Positions 1 to 9,170 of a DNA stretch of 64,000 nucleotides are shown one piece after another. Both the position numbers and the translations under genes were made by a program. How positions within the stretch are numbered: the first letter of the stretch is position 1; each line of letters starts with the position of its first letter. Source of the stretch: Brachycybe producta (taxonomy: Eukaryota; Arthropoda; Diplopoda; Playtdesmida; Andrognathidae); contig JAUPFP010000001.1 of the NCBI GenBank assembly GCA_036925085.1, positions 18,723,342-18,787,341 of the forward strand, written 5' to 3'. Below the pieces are notes generated by a model, which was given only the letters and a program-made list of their open reading frames with translations, searched no databases and was not told the DNA's origin.

Positions 1-577
1 CTATATGTTGAACTCTTCCTTTGGAAAATGTAGGAGGGGGGGGGGGGTAGAGAGAGAAAAGTGGGAGGGGTGACTGAAATTGAAATGAAAGGAGTAAAAA
101 ATGGAAAAAACGACGCGCATGCGCACAATTGCCTGTTAATTTTGCTCCCGTCATTTATGACGTGTTACCCCACTAGTTATATATATAATATCCCAGGTCT
201 GTGTATGTGTATGCGTGTGTGGAGTAACAAAACCATTGAAGCACGTCGCAATTTATATAAATTTGAATAAATGAACCGTTTTTTTTTCTCAAGGTCAACT
301 ATATGTCGAACTCTTCCTTTGGAAAATGTAGAAGGGGGAGAGAGAGAAAAGTGGGAGGGGTGAGGGGAAGAGGTTGGAAAGTGTAGAAGGGGGAGCGAGA
401 GAAAAGTGGGAGGGGTGAGGGGAAGAGGTTGGAAAGTGTAGAAGGGGGAGCGAGAGAAAAGTGGGAGGGGGTGACTGAAATTGAAATGAAAGGAGTAAAA
501 AAAGGAAAAAAACGACGCGCATGCGCACAATTGCCTGTGAATTTTGCTCTCGTCATTTATGACGGGTTACCCCACTA
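1..577. repeat. direct duplication with 55-bp tandem repeats
   Basis: Bases 1-179 and 299-577 are two direct copies of one ~180-bp unit. Both begin CTATATGT and both end near TTACCCCACTAGT. The second copy is enlarged by three purine-rich 55-bp tandem units starting at 328, 383 and 438, each beginning GTAGAAGGGGGAG. Long proline/serine-rich minus-strand reading frames across it come from the repeat and are not genes. Confidence 0.85.
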
Positions 578-1592
578 GTATATATATAATGAAATAGTGT
601 AGGATTCTTATATGAAGAATTCGAGATTCGGGAGATTCGATGGATTCGAGAACCGAATCGGATTCGAGAAAATTTAGGATTCGTGCCACCTCTAGTTTTT
701 ACTTTAAAAACATGTGATTTTCAATATTTCATTGTTTTATGGGCTGTATATATCCTTTTTTTTTAAAAAAAAAAACTCATTTCCAGAAGTTTCTTTAATT
801 ATGGTATAATATAACCTGTGAATAACTAGAAACAAGCCATACGTTTTATTATTTTATTATAGCGTATGAATTGCTAGCTTTTTGCAACTTATAATAAATT
901 GCTATGTGCATAATTTATTGATTTCATTGTTTTATTTTGTTTTTTGTGTTCCTATTTTTTTAATAACGTTTCTCACGAACATATAGCCATTGTTAATATG
1001 TAATGTGGTGAGGGGGGGGGGGTGGTAATGAAAATTGTACATAACAATATAAGAAATACTATTATTGGGGCCTATGTGATCTTAACATCGAAGTTTGAAC
1101 AGGCAATTCTCATGTGTTTCAGTTAATATCGGGCGACACTCTTCACAGAAATGGGAAAAAGTATTATAATGGTGTTTGTTGTTATCATACAATATTATAA
1201 TGTGTTTCTATTTCTAAAAGCAGGGGTTGTTGTTTCGGAAATAACTAGTAAGTAATTTTAATATAAAAGTAAACAATGACTTTGTTTAGTACAGAGCTTA
1301 CAAAGATGCTTAGATGCATAATTTTTAGTATTGAAGTTTTTAAAAACAAATCGTAAAGGAAATGCAAGGAGTGTTGTTTATGTTTAAAATTATGTTTAAA
1401 CTAAAAAAAAAATGCTAAAAAATTCATATCATTGGTTTTTTTTTTTTGGGAAATTTCGTTATTTTTACTTTTATTTTTTTTGGAAGTTGTTAAAAACCTC
1501 ATTTAAAAAGACAAAGGAAGTACACAAACTATTCAAATAGTAGTTTAACTATAACTACAAACTACTACAAATTCAACAGAATTCAGTACACT
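578..1592. other. AT-rich non-coding stretch
   Basis: No coding frame, RNA gene or transposon end recognised. Short GATTCGAG-type reiterations lie at about 620-690 and a G-run lies near 1012. Otherwise it is AT-rich filler. Confidence 0.5.
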
Positions 1593-1892
1593 TTAAAGGT
1601 CGGGACACACATGGGCAGGACGACTCAGTGCTGGCGGTCGGCCTAGTGACGGCCGTCACCCGGTGGAGGAATTGCACCTGAAATTTCAATGCATCTGTTC
1701 TCACAACAGCGTGCTGTGACAGGACAGTGCTCTGGTTCTGCCACCGGGCACGGGTGGATATTGTCATGTTTATGTTTTCCCGGTAACGATCCGCTCTCGG
1801 CACGCAGCCGTATATCTTCAACCTAAGGCCCTCTTTCTGGCCCTGTATCAGCTCGGTCATGTGTGTCCGGTCATGTGTGTCCTGACCTTTAA
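1593..1892. mobile_element. MITE-like element flanked by TTAA
   Basis: A 292-bp segment (1597-1888) has 17-bp terminal inverted repeats, AGGTCGGGACACACATG on the left and its near-complement CATGTGTGTCCTGACCT on the right. Each end is bordered by TTAA (1593-1596 and 1889-1892), as expected of a target duplication. The right end repeats the CATGTGTGTCC motif twice. The interior is GC-richer than the flanks. A 118-residue minus-strand frame spans it but resembles no transposase, so it looks non-autonomous. TTAA duplication suggests piggyBac-type mobilisation, but the termini are not the usual CCC of that family, so the superfamily is undecided. Confidence 0.6.
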
Positions 1893-2736
1893 TCAGCTCG
1901 ACAGCCATGTGGCAGAGGAGGAAATTCACGATCCTAAAAGATTTTCATTTAGACATAGTTTATACATCATTGACCCATTCCATCACCACTCAGGCAGGGC
2001 AGGACACTCATAGTCACCTGTGTAGGGATTACAAATTAATTAGACCCTTATTTTTTATTTTGCCACATGAAAATTATTTCTTGAAAAAAAAATTCCCAAA
2101 GTTTGGGTATCGGACACAAAAATGCATTTTTCTGGAAACTTTGAAATTCAATATCTCGTAAACCGTACGACAGATTTGTATGAAATATTCTGGGTATCAT
2201 CTACATTTGACACATTAACACGGTATATATTCAGTATTGTTGGTATTTATTTATAAATTGAAAAAATCCCGAAACAGTTGCGAATTTTGAAGAATGCCGC
2301 TTTCTTGATGCCATTTGTAATGGAAAAGAAAAGCGCCATTTTGACATGCTACACATTGAATTCAGTTTTCAAAGACAAATTCATAAATACAAATGAAGTT
2401 AATATGTATTTATAAACAAAAAATACAATGAAAACAAATAGTACATTTTGCCGAAAATCGTCATTTTCATGTGTTTTTGACCTTTGAAACAAAGTTGTTC
2501 TGCAATACTTTTAAGTCTGGATTTTTTATAAACATGCACCAACTAATAATATACTAATACAAAAGTGGTGGTATTTGGCTTGTTTTGTTAGAAATTTTAA
2601 TGTCCGATAAAATATTGTAGATCATGATGTATTTATTTTTGAATATTCGTTTTAATAATATTAAAAGTAGCAAAATACAGAAAATTGAAAATTAAACATT
2701 TAGATTTTAAAAATGTTTTTAAAACTGCAATTTAGA
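1893..2736. other. AT-rich non-coding stretch
   Basis: Only short open frames, none with recognisable protein features. No terminal repeats or structured RNA seen. Confidence 0.5.
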
Positions 2737-2964
2737 TTTGAAACGATAAGTCCAGGAGCGATCCTGGCTCGTTTATTTTTGTCTGGTATTGGCGTAGAAC
2801 TTTGTCAACCCTCTGTACTAACGTACAGACGATTGACATAGTTCTATCAGCTGATGACGATGCCAATATCTTGCCTAGGGTCTTGGGTCCTTTTTCCTCC
2901 CAGTCCCACCGCTTAATACAAAGAGATCGTCCTGATAATTAAGCCTCAGCATTAAGTCTATGGG
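2737..2964 (+). repeat. dispersed repeat, copy 1
   Basis: About 225 bp that recurs in the same orientation at 41205-41456. Shared blocks include GAAACGATAAGTCCA, CTTTGTCAACCCTCTGTACT and ACAAAGAGATCGTCCTGATA. Similarity starts and stops abruptly on both sides, so it is a short interspersed repeat family. No box A/B tRNA promoter is convincing, so SINE versus MITE is open. Confidence 0.8.
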
Positions 2965-3559
2965 ATGAAACTTTCTTTTGTTTGTTTTGATTTAAAATGA
3001 GTCACTTTCGTAAATTTGTAAATAAACTGTTATTATGCTTAAAACAGTTGCCAAGTCTGATTTTATTCTTTTTGAACCGAACGAAGAACTTAAACTTTTG
3101 TCAGTGTTTTGTGGATTTAGAAAAGTGTAGACCCTATTCATTTACTGAAATAATGAAAAGGAAATTCTAAAATGTACGAGGGGCCAGGCACGTAGTGTGT
3201 AATTTTTTTTTGGGGGGGGTCCAAAACTTTTAACCAAGATACAAGTGTATTACATTTAAATTTCACACCAGCCTAATCAATATTTTAAATGAAATAATAA
3301 ATGGTATACCTATTTTTGTTCATTAGTGGAATCGATTCCCAAATATTTTTTTAAATCTGAAAACATAGACATTCTGCACATCGTGGTTAAAAAAAGGGGA
3401 AAATTAAGTAAGAAAAAAACAGACAAAACTACAAATAAAAACTATTTATAATGTGGAAGAAACTTACAATCAATTGCAAAATGGCAAAACATTAAAACAA
3501 AAATGAAGCAGCAGTAGAAGTCAGAACTAAGAAAAAAATAAACAACTTAGAGAGCCAAA

Positions 3560-5830
3560 CGCCTGTGTTTTTTTTCCTGCCATTAAATTTAAAACTTCAT
3601 CAGGATCTACATTAACCTTCCAATGAATGGAGAGAATAGCCAAAGAACTTAGTCGTTCATTGCCTATTTTGTTTCTCTGGAGGGTCTTAACTCTTTTCAG
3701 AGTCGAAAATGACCTCTCAACACTGGCTGTGGTGACTGGAAGGGTGGCTAAAATGGTCAGAAGAACATGAATATTTGGAGAAAAAAAACATTTTGTTACA
3801 ATTTTCTAAAACTTCAAGTACTTCTGCACCTTGTTGGATTTTTTTTACTGTTTCACACCAGATGTAATATTCTCCAGCAAGTGCAGTAGGTGAACAGTCA
3901 TGGATTATGTAGTTCGAAAGATTATCTAATGAGGAAACTATCATGTGAGGCATATCCAGGAAGAAGGATATGAAAAGCTGTGAGGTCTTCATTGGCAGTG
4001 AACCGGTGGTTTAAACTCTGGATGAGCTGATCTGCTGTAGGAATAAAGACAGATACTCTGTAGTAATCCTCGACAGAATTAGTTTTTGGATTGCCATGTT
4101 GAGGTTGTCTACCAGTCACTCTTGGACACCGTATTTCACTATCAAAAAGTTCGGCAGCTAGATTTGATGCATGCTGGAAAATTTCACTAAAAACAGTTTG
4201 TGCATTTTCACAAAAGTCTTGCAATGAAATGCACACATCATGTGCATACTTCATACATGCCATTAATCAGTACTTTGTTTTGGCAAAAATACTGATAAGG
4301 ACAGAGTGAAACTAAAAAGTTTTTCACAAACAAGTAAGGACACAAGAAAATCACTTTTTTCTATTGCAGCCAGCAGAGTTGAGGCCTTTGAAGGCATTGT
4401 ACGAGTTGATTGACTAATTTCTTGTAAACTAGTACTTATACACTTTAAAAGTACAACAAATACCAGGACACTGTCATGACGCTCAGTAAATCGTGTTTCA
4501 CATAAACGTAGTAATCTGTTTTTTTTACTTTCTCGTTCATGTTGCTGAATAGAATCTTTAAGTGGTCTGACTTGCATGAGGATGGTTTCTAAAGAAATTT
4601 GATATTTCATTGATAACACCTAAGCAATTCCTGATGACCGGGTTTGACATACCATTTGACAGTGCAAGGTTCAGTCGGTGACTTGCACAATGAACATACC
4701 GTGCCTTTGGGTACTTCTCTCTGATCCTTGACTGAACTCCACTGATATGGCCATCCATGTTGGCTGCACCATCATACCCCTGACCAACACATTTATTCAT
4801 GTCAATTCCCTGGTTGTGGCAGTAATTTAAAATAAGTGAAGTTATATTTGCCGCAGACTGGTCAAGGACTGGAATAAAGTCCAAAAAGTCTTCACATATA
4901 ATTTTTTTTTCATTCACACTATCAACATCAACATATCTAATGCAAAAAGACATTTGCTCTACACTGGAAATGTCCATGGTTTCAACGACCATTATGCTGA
5001 AGAAGCCGGTGGCATTTATGCATGAAACAAGTTTGTTTCTAATTATAGAAGCACTAGTTTCGATAATTTCATTCTGGATATCAGGACTCAGATACTTGGC
5101 CACCTTACTGCTGGTTAAAATGTGTTTTTTAGGGCTTCATCTCCAGTATTTGCTCTAAATCGCAGCTAGGCACGAAACTTGCCATCCTTATCATTGGGCT
5201 TTTCCAATAATTAGGGCCCACTATCATTGTCACCCCTCAAAGGAAGCTCTTGTTCTCCACAAAATAAAATAGTTTGAGATGATTGCCTTGAGGGCGGCTC
5301 TATTCTCTTGCCGTTGCTTTAAAACACCAGTGTTTAGCTGTGCCTCAATGTCATGGCTGCTCCCTGCAGCAATCTTCTAGAAGTTTTCTGCACAAACAAT
5401 GGAATCACGGTGGTACTGGAGTTTGGCATGTGCTCCAAACTTTTCCAATGCATTTTTCCACTTTTTAAATACATTTGACACCAAAGAACCAGGATTTTCA
5501 TGGCTCCCTCTTCCTATACTTTCTTGGCTAGATATGGTGCATGTTTTGCAATAAACACCATCTTCACTTTTACTATAGGCTAGCCAAGGCCATTTCTCTA
5601 GCCACTTGGGCTGAAATTTCATTTTTTTATTCATTTTTATACAGGAAAATCATATGGTAGTTTAGGCATGATTACTGAAGTCAAGATATTTCTCTTCAAA
5701 TTATCATTTAACTTGACAGTTTTGTCACCCAAGTCAAACATGTCATGCTGGAAACAAAATTCACTACAAGACTTGTAGTGAATTTTGCTTCTAGCATGAC
5801 ATGTAGTACAAGTACAAGTTGTAGATGGAC
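3560..5830 (-). pseudogene. hAT transposase remnant (ZMYM1/DUF4371-like), main part
   Basis: Minus-strand pieces occur in the order of a ZMYM1-like hAT transposase. First is a TTF-type zinc finger with the motif GVYCKTC (5377-5634). Then comes a DUF4371-like catalytic segment (4558-5103) with GQGYDGAANM and HCASHRLNLALS. Two central pieces follow (4263-4619 and 3922-4263). Last is the C-terminal hAT dimerisation region (3717-3992), which continues in another frame to about 3560 with SVERSFSTLKRVKT. Several frameshifts and stops separate the pieces, so no transposase can be made. The Polinton sits in the N-terminal coding part. Family assignment rests on motif memory; the exact clade is uncertain. 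Confidence 0.8.
5739..5803. repeat. 32-bp-arm palindrome beside the Polinton insertion
   Basis: Arms 5739-5770 and 5772-5803 are reverse complements with two mismatches and a 1-nt spacer. The palindrome lies in the hAT coding region and ends 24 bp before the GACCAG target duplication. Such a structure could extrude as a cruciform or hairpin. Confidence 0.9.
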
Positions 5831-5833
5831 CAG
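5828..5833 (+). repeat. Polinton target-site duplication, left
   Basis: GACCAG directly precedes the left inverted repeat and recurs directly after the right one (22811-22816). A 6-bp duplication is the known signature of Polinton integrases. Confidence 0.95.
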
Positions 5834-5960
5834 AGTAGTATAGGAAAAGTCATTTCTGCACCACTTTTCTCCATAGACTACTATGGTGACCTCATTTCGA
5901 GCTCCACATTCCAATCTCCCATAGACTCTCATTGAGTCATTTCTGCACCACCCGTTTTAA
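5834..5960 (+). repeat. Polinton left terminal inverted repeat
   Basis: Begins AGTAGTATAGG and matches the reverse complement of 22684-22810 over 127 bp with a single mismatch near 5952. A second, looser block of similarity (poly-A then TTTGACCCAGTTTT) lies just inside both ends, after about 50 extra bases on the right. Confidence 0.97.
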
Positions 5961-6868
5961 AGTCATTTTAATGCTTCATCAGAGAGAAAAAAACTTTGAC
6001 CCAGTTTTCATAGAGGGAAAAAATAATAGTCAACAACATGTTTTTTTGTATTGCCTGTTGTTTTTAACTCATAATTTATTTCCTGCTTAAATTCTATAAA
6101 GAGAAATAACACAAAGCAAGGTTACTTGACCGCTTATTTTTATACAATTTATGATTATAAAAAACCTGTTTGTTTACACATTTTCTGTACTGTAGTTTTT
6201 ATGTATTGAAGGTAAGTCATTTAATTCCATCAGCTGAAATATAATATTGTATTCTTGTCTACAACACTTTTTCCTCACTTGTTTTTTCATGCCTCATAGA
6301 ATAACAATGAGTCATTTCTATGGCATGGCAATCAATGTCAACCAGTTTTCATGCAGTGTTTCACAAAATACTTAATTATGTATTCTTTTCATGAAAGGGA
6401 AAAAAGGATAGTCAAAAACACTTTTTGTATCTCCTGTTTTTAACTAATTTATTTCCTGCTTTTAAATAAATTCTATAGAGAAATAACAAAACAAGGTTAC
6501 TTGACCACTTATTTTTTATACAATTCATGACCATAAAAACTTGTTTATTTGTTTCAGTTTATATTATCATTGTAAGTTTTGTATGAAAATAAAATGAGGA
6601 AACCTGATATGAATTTAAAATGAATGTTTAATGGCTTCTGTTTTTAGAGACGATGATTATCAATGTGTCTCAAACTTTTCATTATTATTTAAAGAAAAAC
6701 CAGCTTCTTGTTTTGAAGTTTTAATCATATGTAGTCCAAGGTTGTTTTTTTATTTTGTGATTAATTAGTGATTTTATATTGTATTTTGTTTTTTAAATTA
6801 ATTTAAAAAACAGCCTTGGTATGTTATCTATTATTGAATTTTTTGGGGTTATGTGAAAAATGGTTTAC
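5961..6868. other. Polinton left non-coding arm with internal direct duplication
   Basis: AT-rich, no gene. It contains a direct duplication of about 165 bp: 6008-6176 and 6387-6553 share TTATTTCCTGCTT, GAGAAATAACA and CAAGGTTACTTGACC in the same order, at roughly 85 percent identity by eye. Function unknown; it could be replication-origin-proximal or a local duplication. Confidence 0.75.
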
Positions 6869-6876
6869 TATAAAAG
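6869..6876 (+). promoter_or_regulatory. TATA box of the acidic gene
   Basis: TATAAAAG lies 54 bp upstream of the ATG at 6923, the normal spacing for a TATA box with a short leader. Confidence 0.65.
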
Positions 6877-6922
6877 AAACCAATTTTCACTTATTTACAA
6901 CACATTCATCTTTTCTAAAAAT

Positions 6923-7448
6923 ATGGAAGCACCACAAATGAAGACAAAGGAAGAAAAGAAAAAAGGTAAATATATATTTTTAAAAATAAACAATCATTTT
7001 TGTAATGTTTTTTTCTTATTTTTTTTTCTTTCTAGGTGAAGCAAAGATATTCATCAACGATGGCCACCAGCTGCCTACAATCAGTCAGCTAGAGGAAGCT
7101 GCTCAAGAAATGAGGCAACGGCTTGAGGACATCGAGGATTTCATTGAAGAAAGCGAGGAATCACATAAAATGGATGTTGATGCTGGAGAAAAAGACATCA
7201 ACGATATCAAAGACCCGGATGATGCGGATAAAGCCACCATTGAAAAACTTAAAAATGATGGGATGAATCCTTTAGAACTTGATGGTGAGGATTGGGAGTT
7301 GGAGACGTATTCGAAGGAGGAAATTGCAGCAATGGAGGAGGCTGCAAAAATGGCCGAAGTGGCCAAAAAAATAGCTGAGCAAGAGTGGAGGGAGAAAATT
7401 CGCCAACCGGATAAGCTGTGGATAGCTTTTCACAATGCAAAAATTTAA
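6923..7448 (+). CDS. spliced acidic protein of unknown function (exons 6923-6965 and 7036-7448)
   Basis: Exon 1 starts at the first ATG after the TATA box and ends AAG|GTAAAT. A 70-nt intron (6966-7035) ends in a pyrimidine tract and TTTCTAG. Exon 2 joins in frame across a split glycine codon, giving 151 residues. The protein begins with a basic Lys/Glu stretch and then becomes strongly acidic: EDIEDFIEESEES, a DD/D-rich centre, and an Ala/Glu-rich helical segment near residues 110-135. The C-terminus is IAFHNAKI. No signal peptide or membrane segment. An AATAAA lies at 7543. I do not recognise the family. As the first gene inside the left arm, with its own promoter, it is a plausible early or host-interaction gene. 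Confidence 0.7.
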
Positions 7449-7542
7449 TCGTTTTTTTTATTTTGTGTAATGTTTTTAATATTTTTAGCTATTGTGTTTA
7501 TTTTTTTTATTTTTTTGTTTTGCTTTTAATTGGTGTTTTGTG

Positions 7543-7548
7543 AATAAA
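7543..7548 (+). terminator. polyadenylation signal
   Basis: AATAAA 95 bp after the stop of the acidic gene. The surrounding TGAATAAAATGTTTAAAAG block recurs in diverged form near 7810 and 7860. Confidence 0.6.
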
Positions 7549-8190
7549 ATGTTTAAAAGTTTTTTTGGTTTTGGTATTATTTGTTATTTTTCTTTTAGTT
7601 CTTTTAAAGTTTTTAGACTTCAGGTTTTTAATTCTTTTTTCATTTTTAAAGTTTTTAAGCTTTTTTTTTTTTTTTTTGTTTTGTTTTGTTAATAATTTTT
7701 TATTTTACTTTTAGCTATTTTAAAGTTATTAGGTTTTATGTTTTTTAAATTGTTTTTTCATTTTTAGTTTTTTAGTTTTTCAAGTTTTGTTTTTTAATTG
7801 GTTTTTATGAATAAAATGTTTAAAAGTTTTTTAAGTTTTGTTTTTTTAATTGGTTTTTATGAATAAAATATTCAAAAGTTTTTTGTAGTTTTTTTTCACT
7901 GTTTAGTTTTTTGGTTTTTAAAAGTTTTTTAAATACTTTATAAATAGTATGTGTTACAAGAGCTAACTAAAGCTATTCATAAGATTGGCTATTTTACATT
8001 TTTTTTTGTTTCCATATTGATGCATTCTATAGCCTTGTTCTGTTTTCTATATTTTGTATAACCTTGTTCTATTTTCTATATTTTGTATTGATGTCTTTCA
8101 TAACCTTGAATTACTTCTTATTATTGGTGGTTTGTTTTTAATAGCTGAGTCTTCATTGGTCAATCTTTTTCATCAGGATAGCTAGTTGAG
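7549..8190. other. T-rich spacer
   Basis: Extreme T-richness with repeated TTTTTAAAGTTTTT-like and GAATAAAAT blocks. Phe-rich open frames here are compositional and are not genes. Confidence 0.6.
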
Positions 8191-8199
8191 TATAAAAAG
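8191..8199 (+). promoter_or_regulatory. TATA box of the PC4-PolB unit
   Basis: TATAAAAAG. From the expected start site near 8220 to the ATG at 8550 I find no ATG. That supports a long clean leader starting here. Confidence 0.6.
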
Positions 8200-8295
8200 A
8201 TTAAAATTTTATCATAGAATTCACATATCAGCTTTTATCCTGAAATCTTCAAACTGAAGACTGACTATTGGCACTTGAACATCTTACTTTCTGCA

Positions 8296-8465
8296 AAAAT
8301 CAACACTTCACAAATTCTTTTACTGTGACTGCTGTTAAAATCAACACTCCACAACATTTTTTTAACTGTGACTACTGTTAAAATCAACACTTCAGAAATT
8401 TATTTGCTGTGGCCACTGTTCAAATCAACACTTCACCAATTCTTTCTTTTGTGCTGGTTGCTGTT
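8296..8465 (+). repeat. four tandem ~42-bp repeats in the leader
   Basis: Units start at 8296, 8337, 8380 and 8421. Each begins (A/C)AAATCAACACT and ends near (A/T)CTGTT. Spacing is 41, 43, 41 and 45 bp, so the units have diverged. They sit in the presumed 5' leader of the PC4-PolB transcript. Confidence 0.85.
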
Positions 8466-8549
8466 ATTTTTGCCATCTTTTCTATATTCTGTGCAAGACA
8501 GTGTTCGTCAAAACCTGATCATCTATAACATCAAAAACAACTTAACACA

Positions 8550-9170
8550 ATGCAGGATAATCACGAGATCATTGGTGAGCATGGATTTTTTATCATAAAA
8601 GCCATATAGCTGATAATAGACATTTCACAAATCCTTTCTACTTTTCTACTATTTTTATTTGATGGGGAATTTGCCTTTCTGATAGTTAAAACATACACAT
8701 TTTCAAATTTCATAAAGTAGCCAATATCGCTTCTTAGAAAAAATTCTGAAAACATATTGATAGACTTGACGGTAGAATCTGCAGTAACTGGCCGAAAAAC
8801 AAAAAGGAAAACCGCACCAAAATCTGAAGTTGCAAAACGTCCAGCGAAGGCAATCGGCGAGGCGGGGCCATCTTCAGCTGTAGCGGAAGACACGATCAAA
8901 GAATGGTTTGGACGTCACCTCAGTAAATCGGAGGAAAAGAACACTTTACCAGATTTCAAAGTTCATGAAACTATCCCCGTCAAGGACAACTGGAAACTAC
9001 GTATTCTCGAAAGTAATGAGAATTGGTTCATCGACATCCGTAAATATAGCATAGAAAATAAATTTACTAAAGGGGCTTGTATTCCAGTTCATATTTACCC
9101 CCAGTTAATCACCAAACTTAATCAAGTTCCTACTGTTTTGGGTAAATTGGGATTTGATTTTGAAAAATGA
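8550..9170 (+). CDS. PC4/Sub1-like ssDNA-binding protein (probably spliced)
   Basis: The frame 8721-9170 has no internal Met, so an upstream exon is needed. The first ATG after the leader (8550) opens an 8-codon exon ending G|GTGAGC at 8574/8575. Acceptors AG at 8763, 8775 or 8784 would all restore the frame; which is used is unclear. The N-terminal third is Lys/Arg/Ala-rich and could act as a nuclear signal. The C-terminal ~65 residues resemble the PC4 (p15) domain: WKLRILES, then WFIDIRKY, then a KGA-type turn and a helix, as in known PC4 proteins. PC4 binds single-stranded DNA, so a replication or transcription role beside PolB is plausible. Its TGA overlaps the PolB ATG (ATGA). Confidence 0.6.

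Noticed and set aside
177-556. Pro/Ser/Phe-rich minus-strand frames
   Set aside because: They are three frames of one purine/pyrimidine tandem repeat.
7492-7692. Phe-rich 66-residue frame
   Set aside because: Pure T-richness; no start context and no protein pattern.
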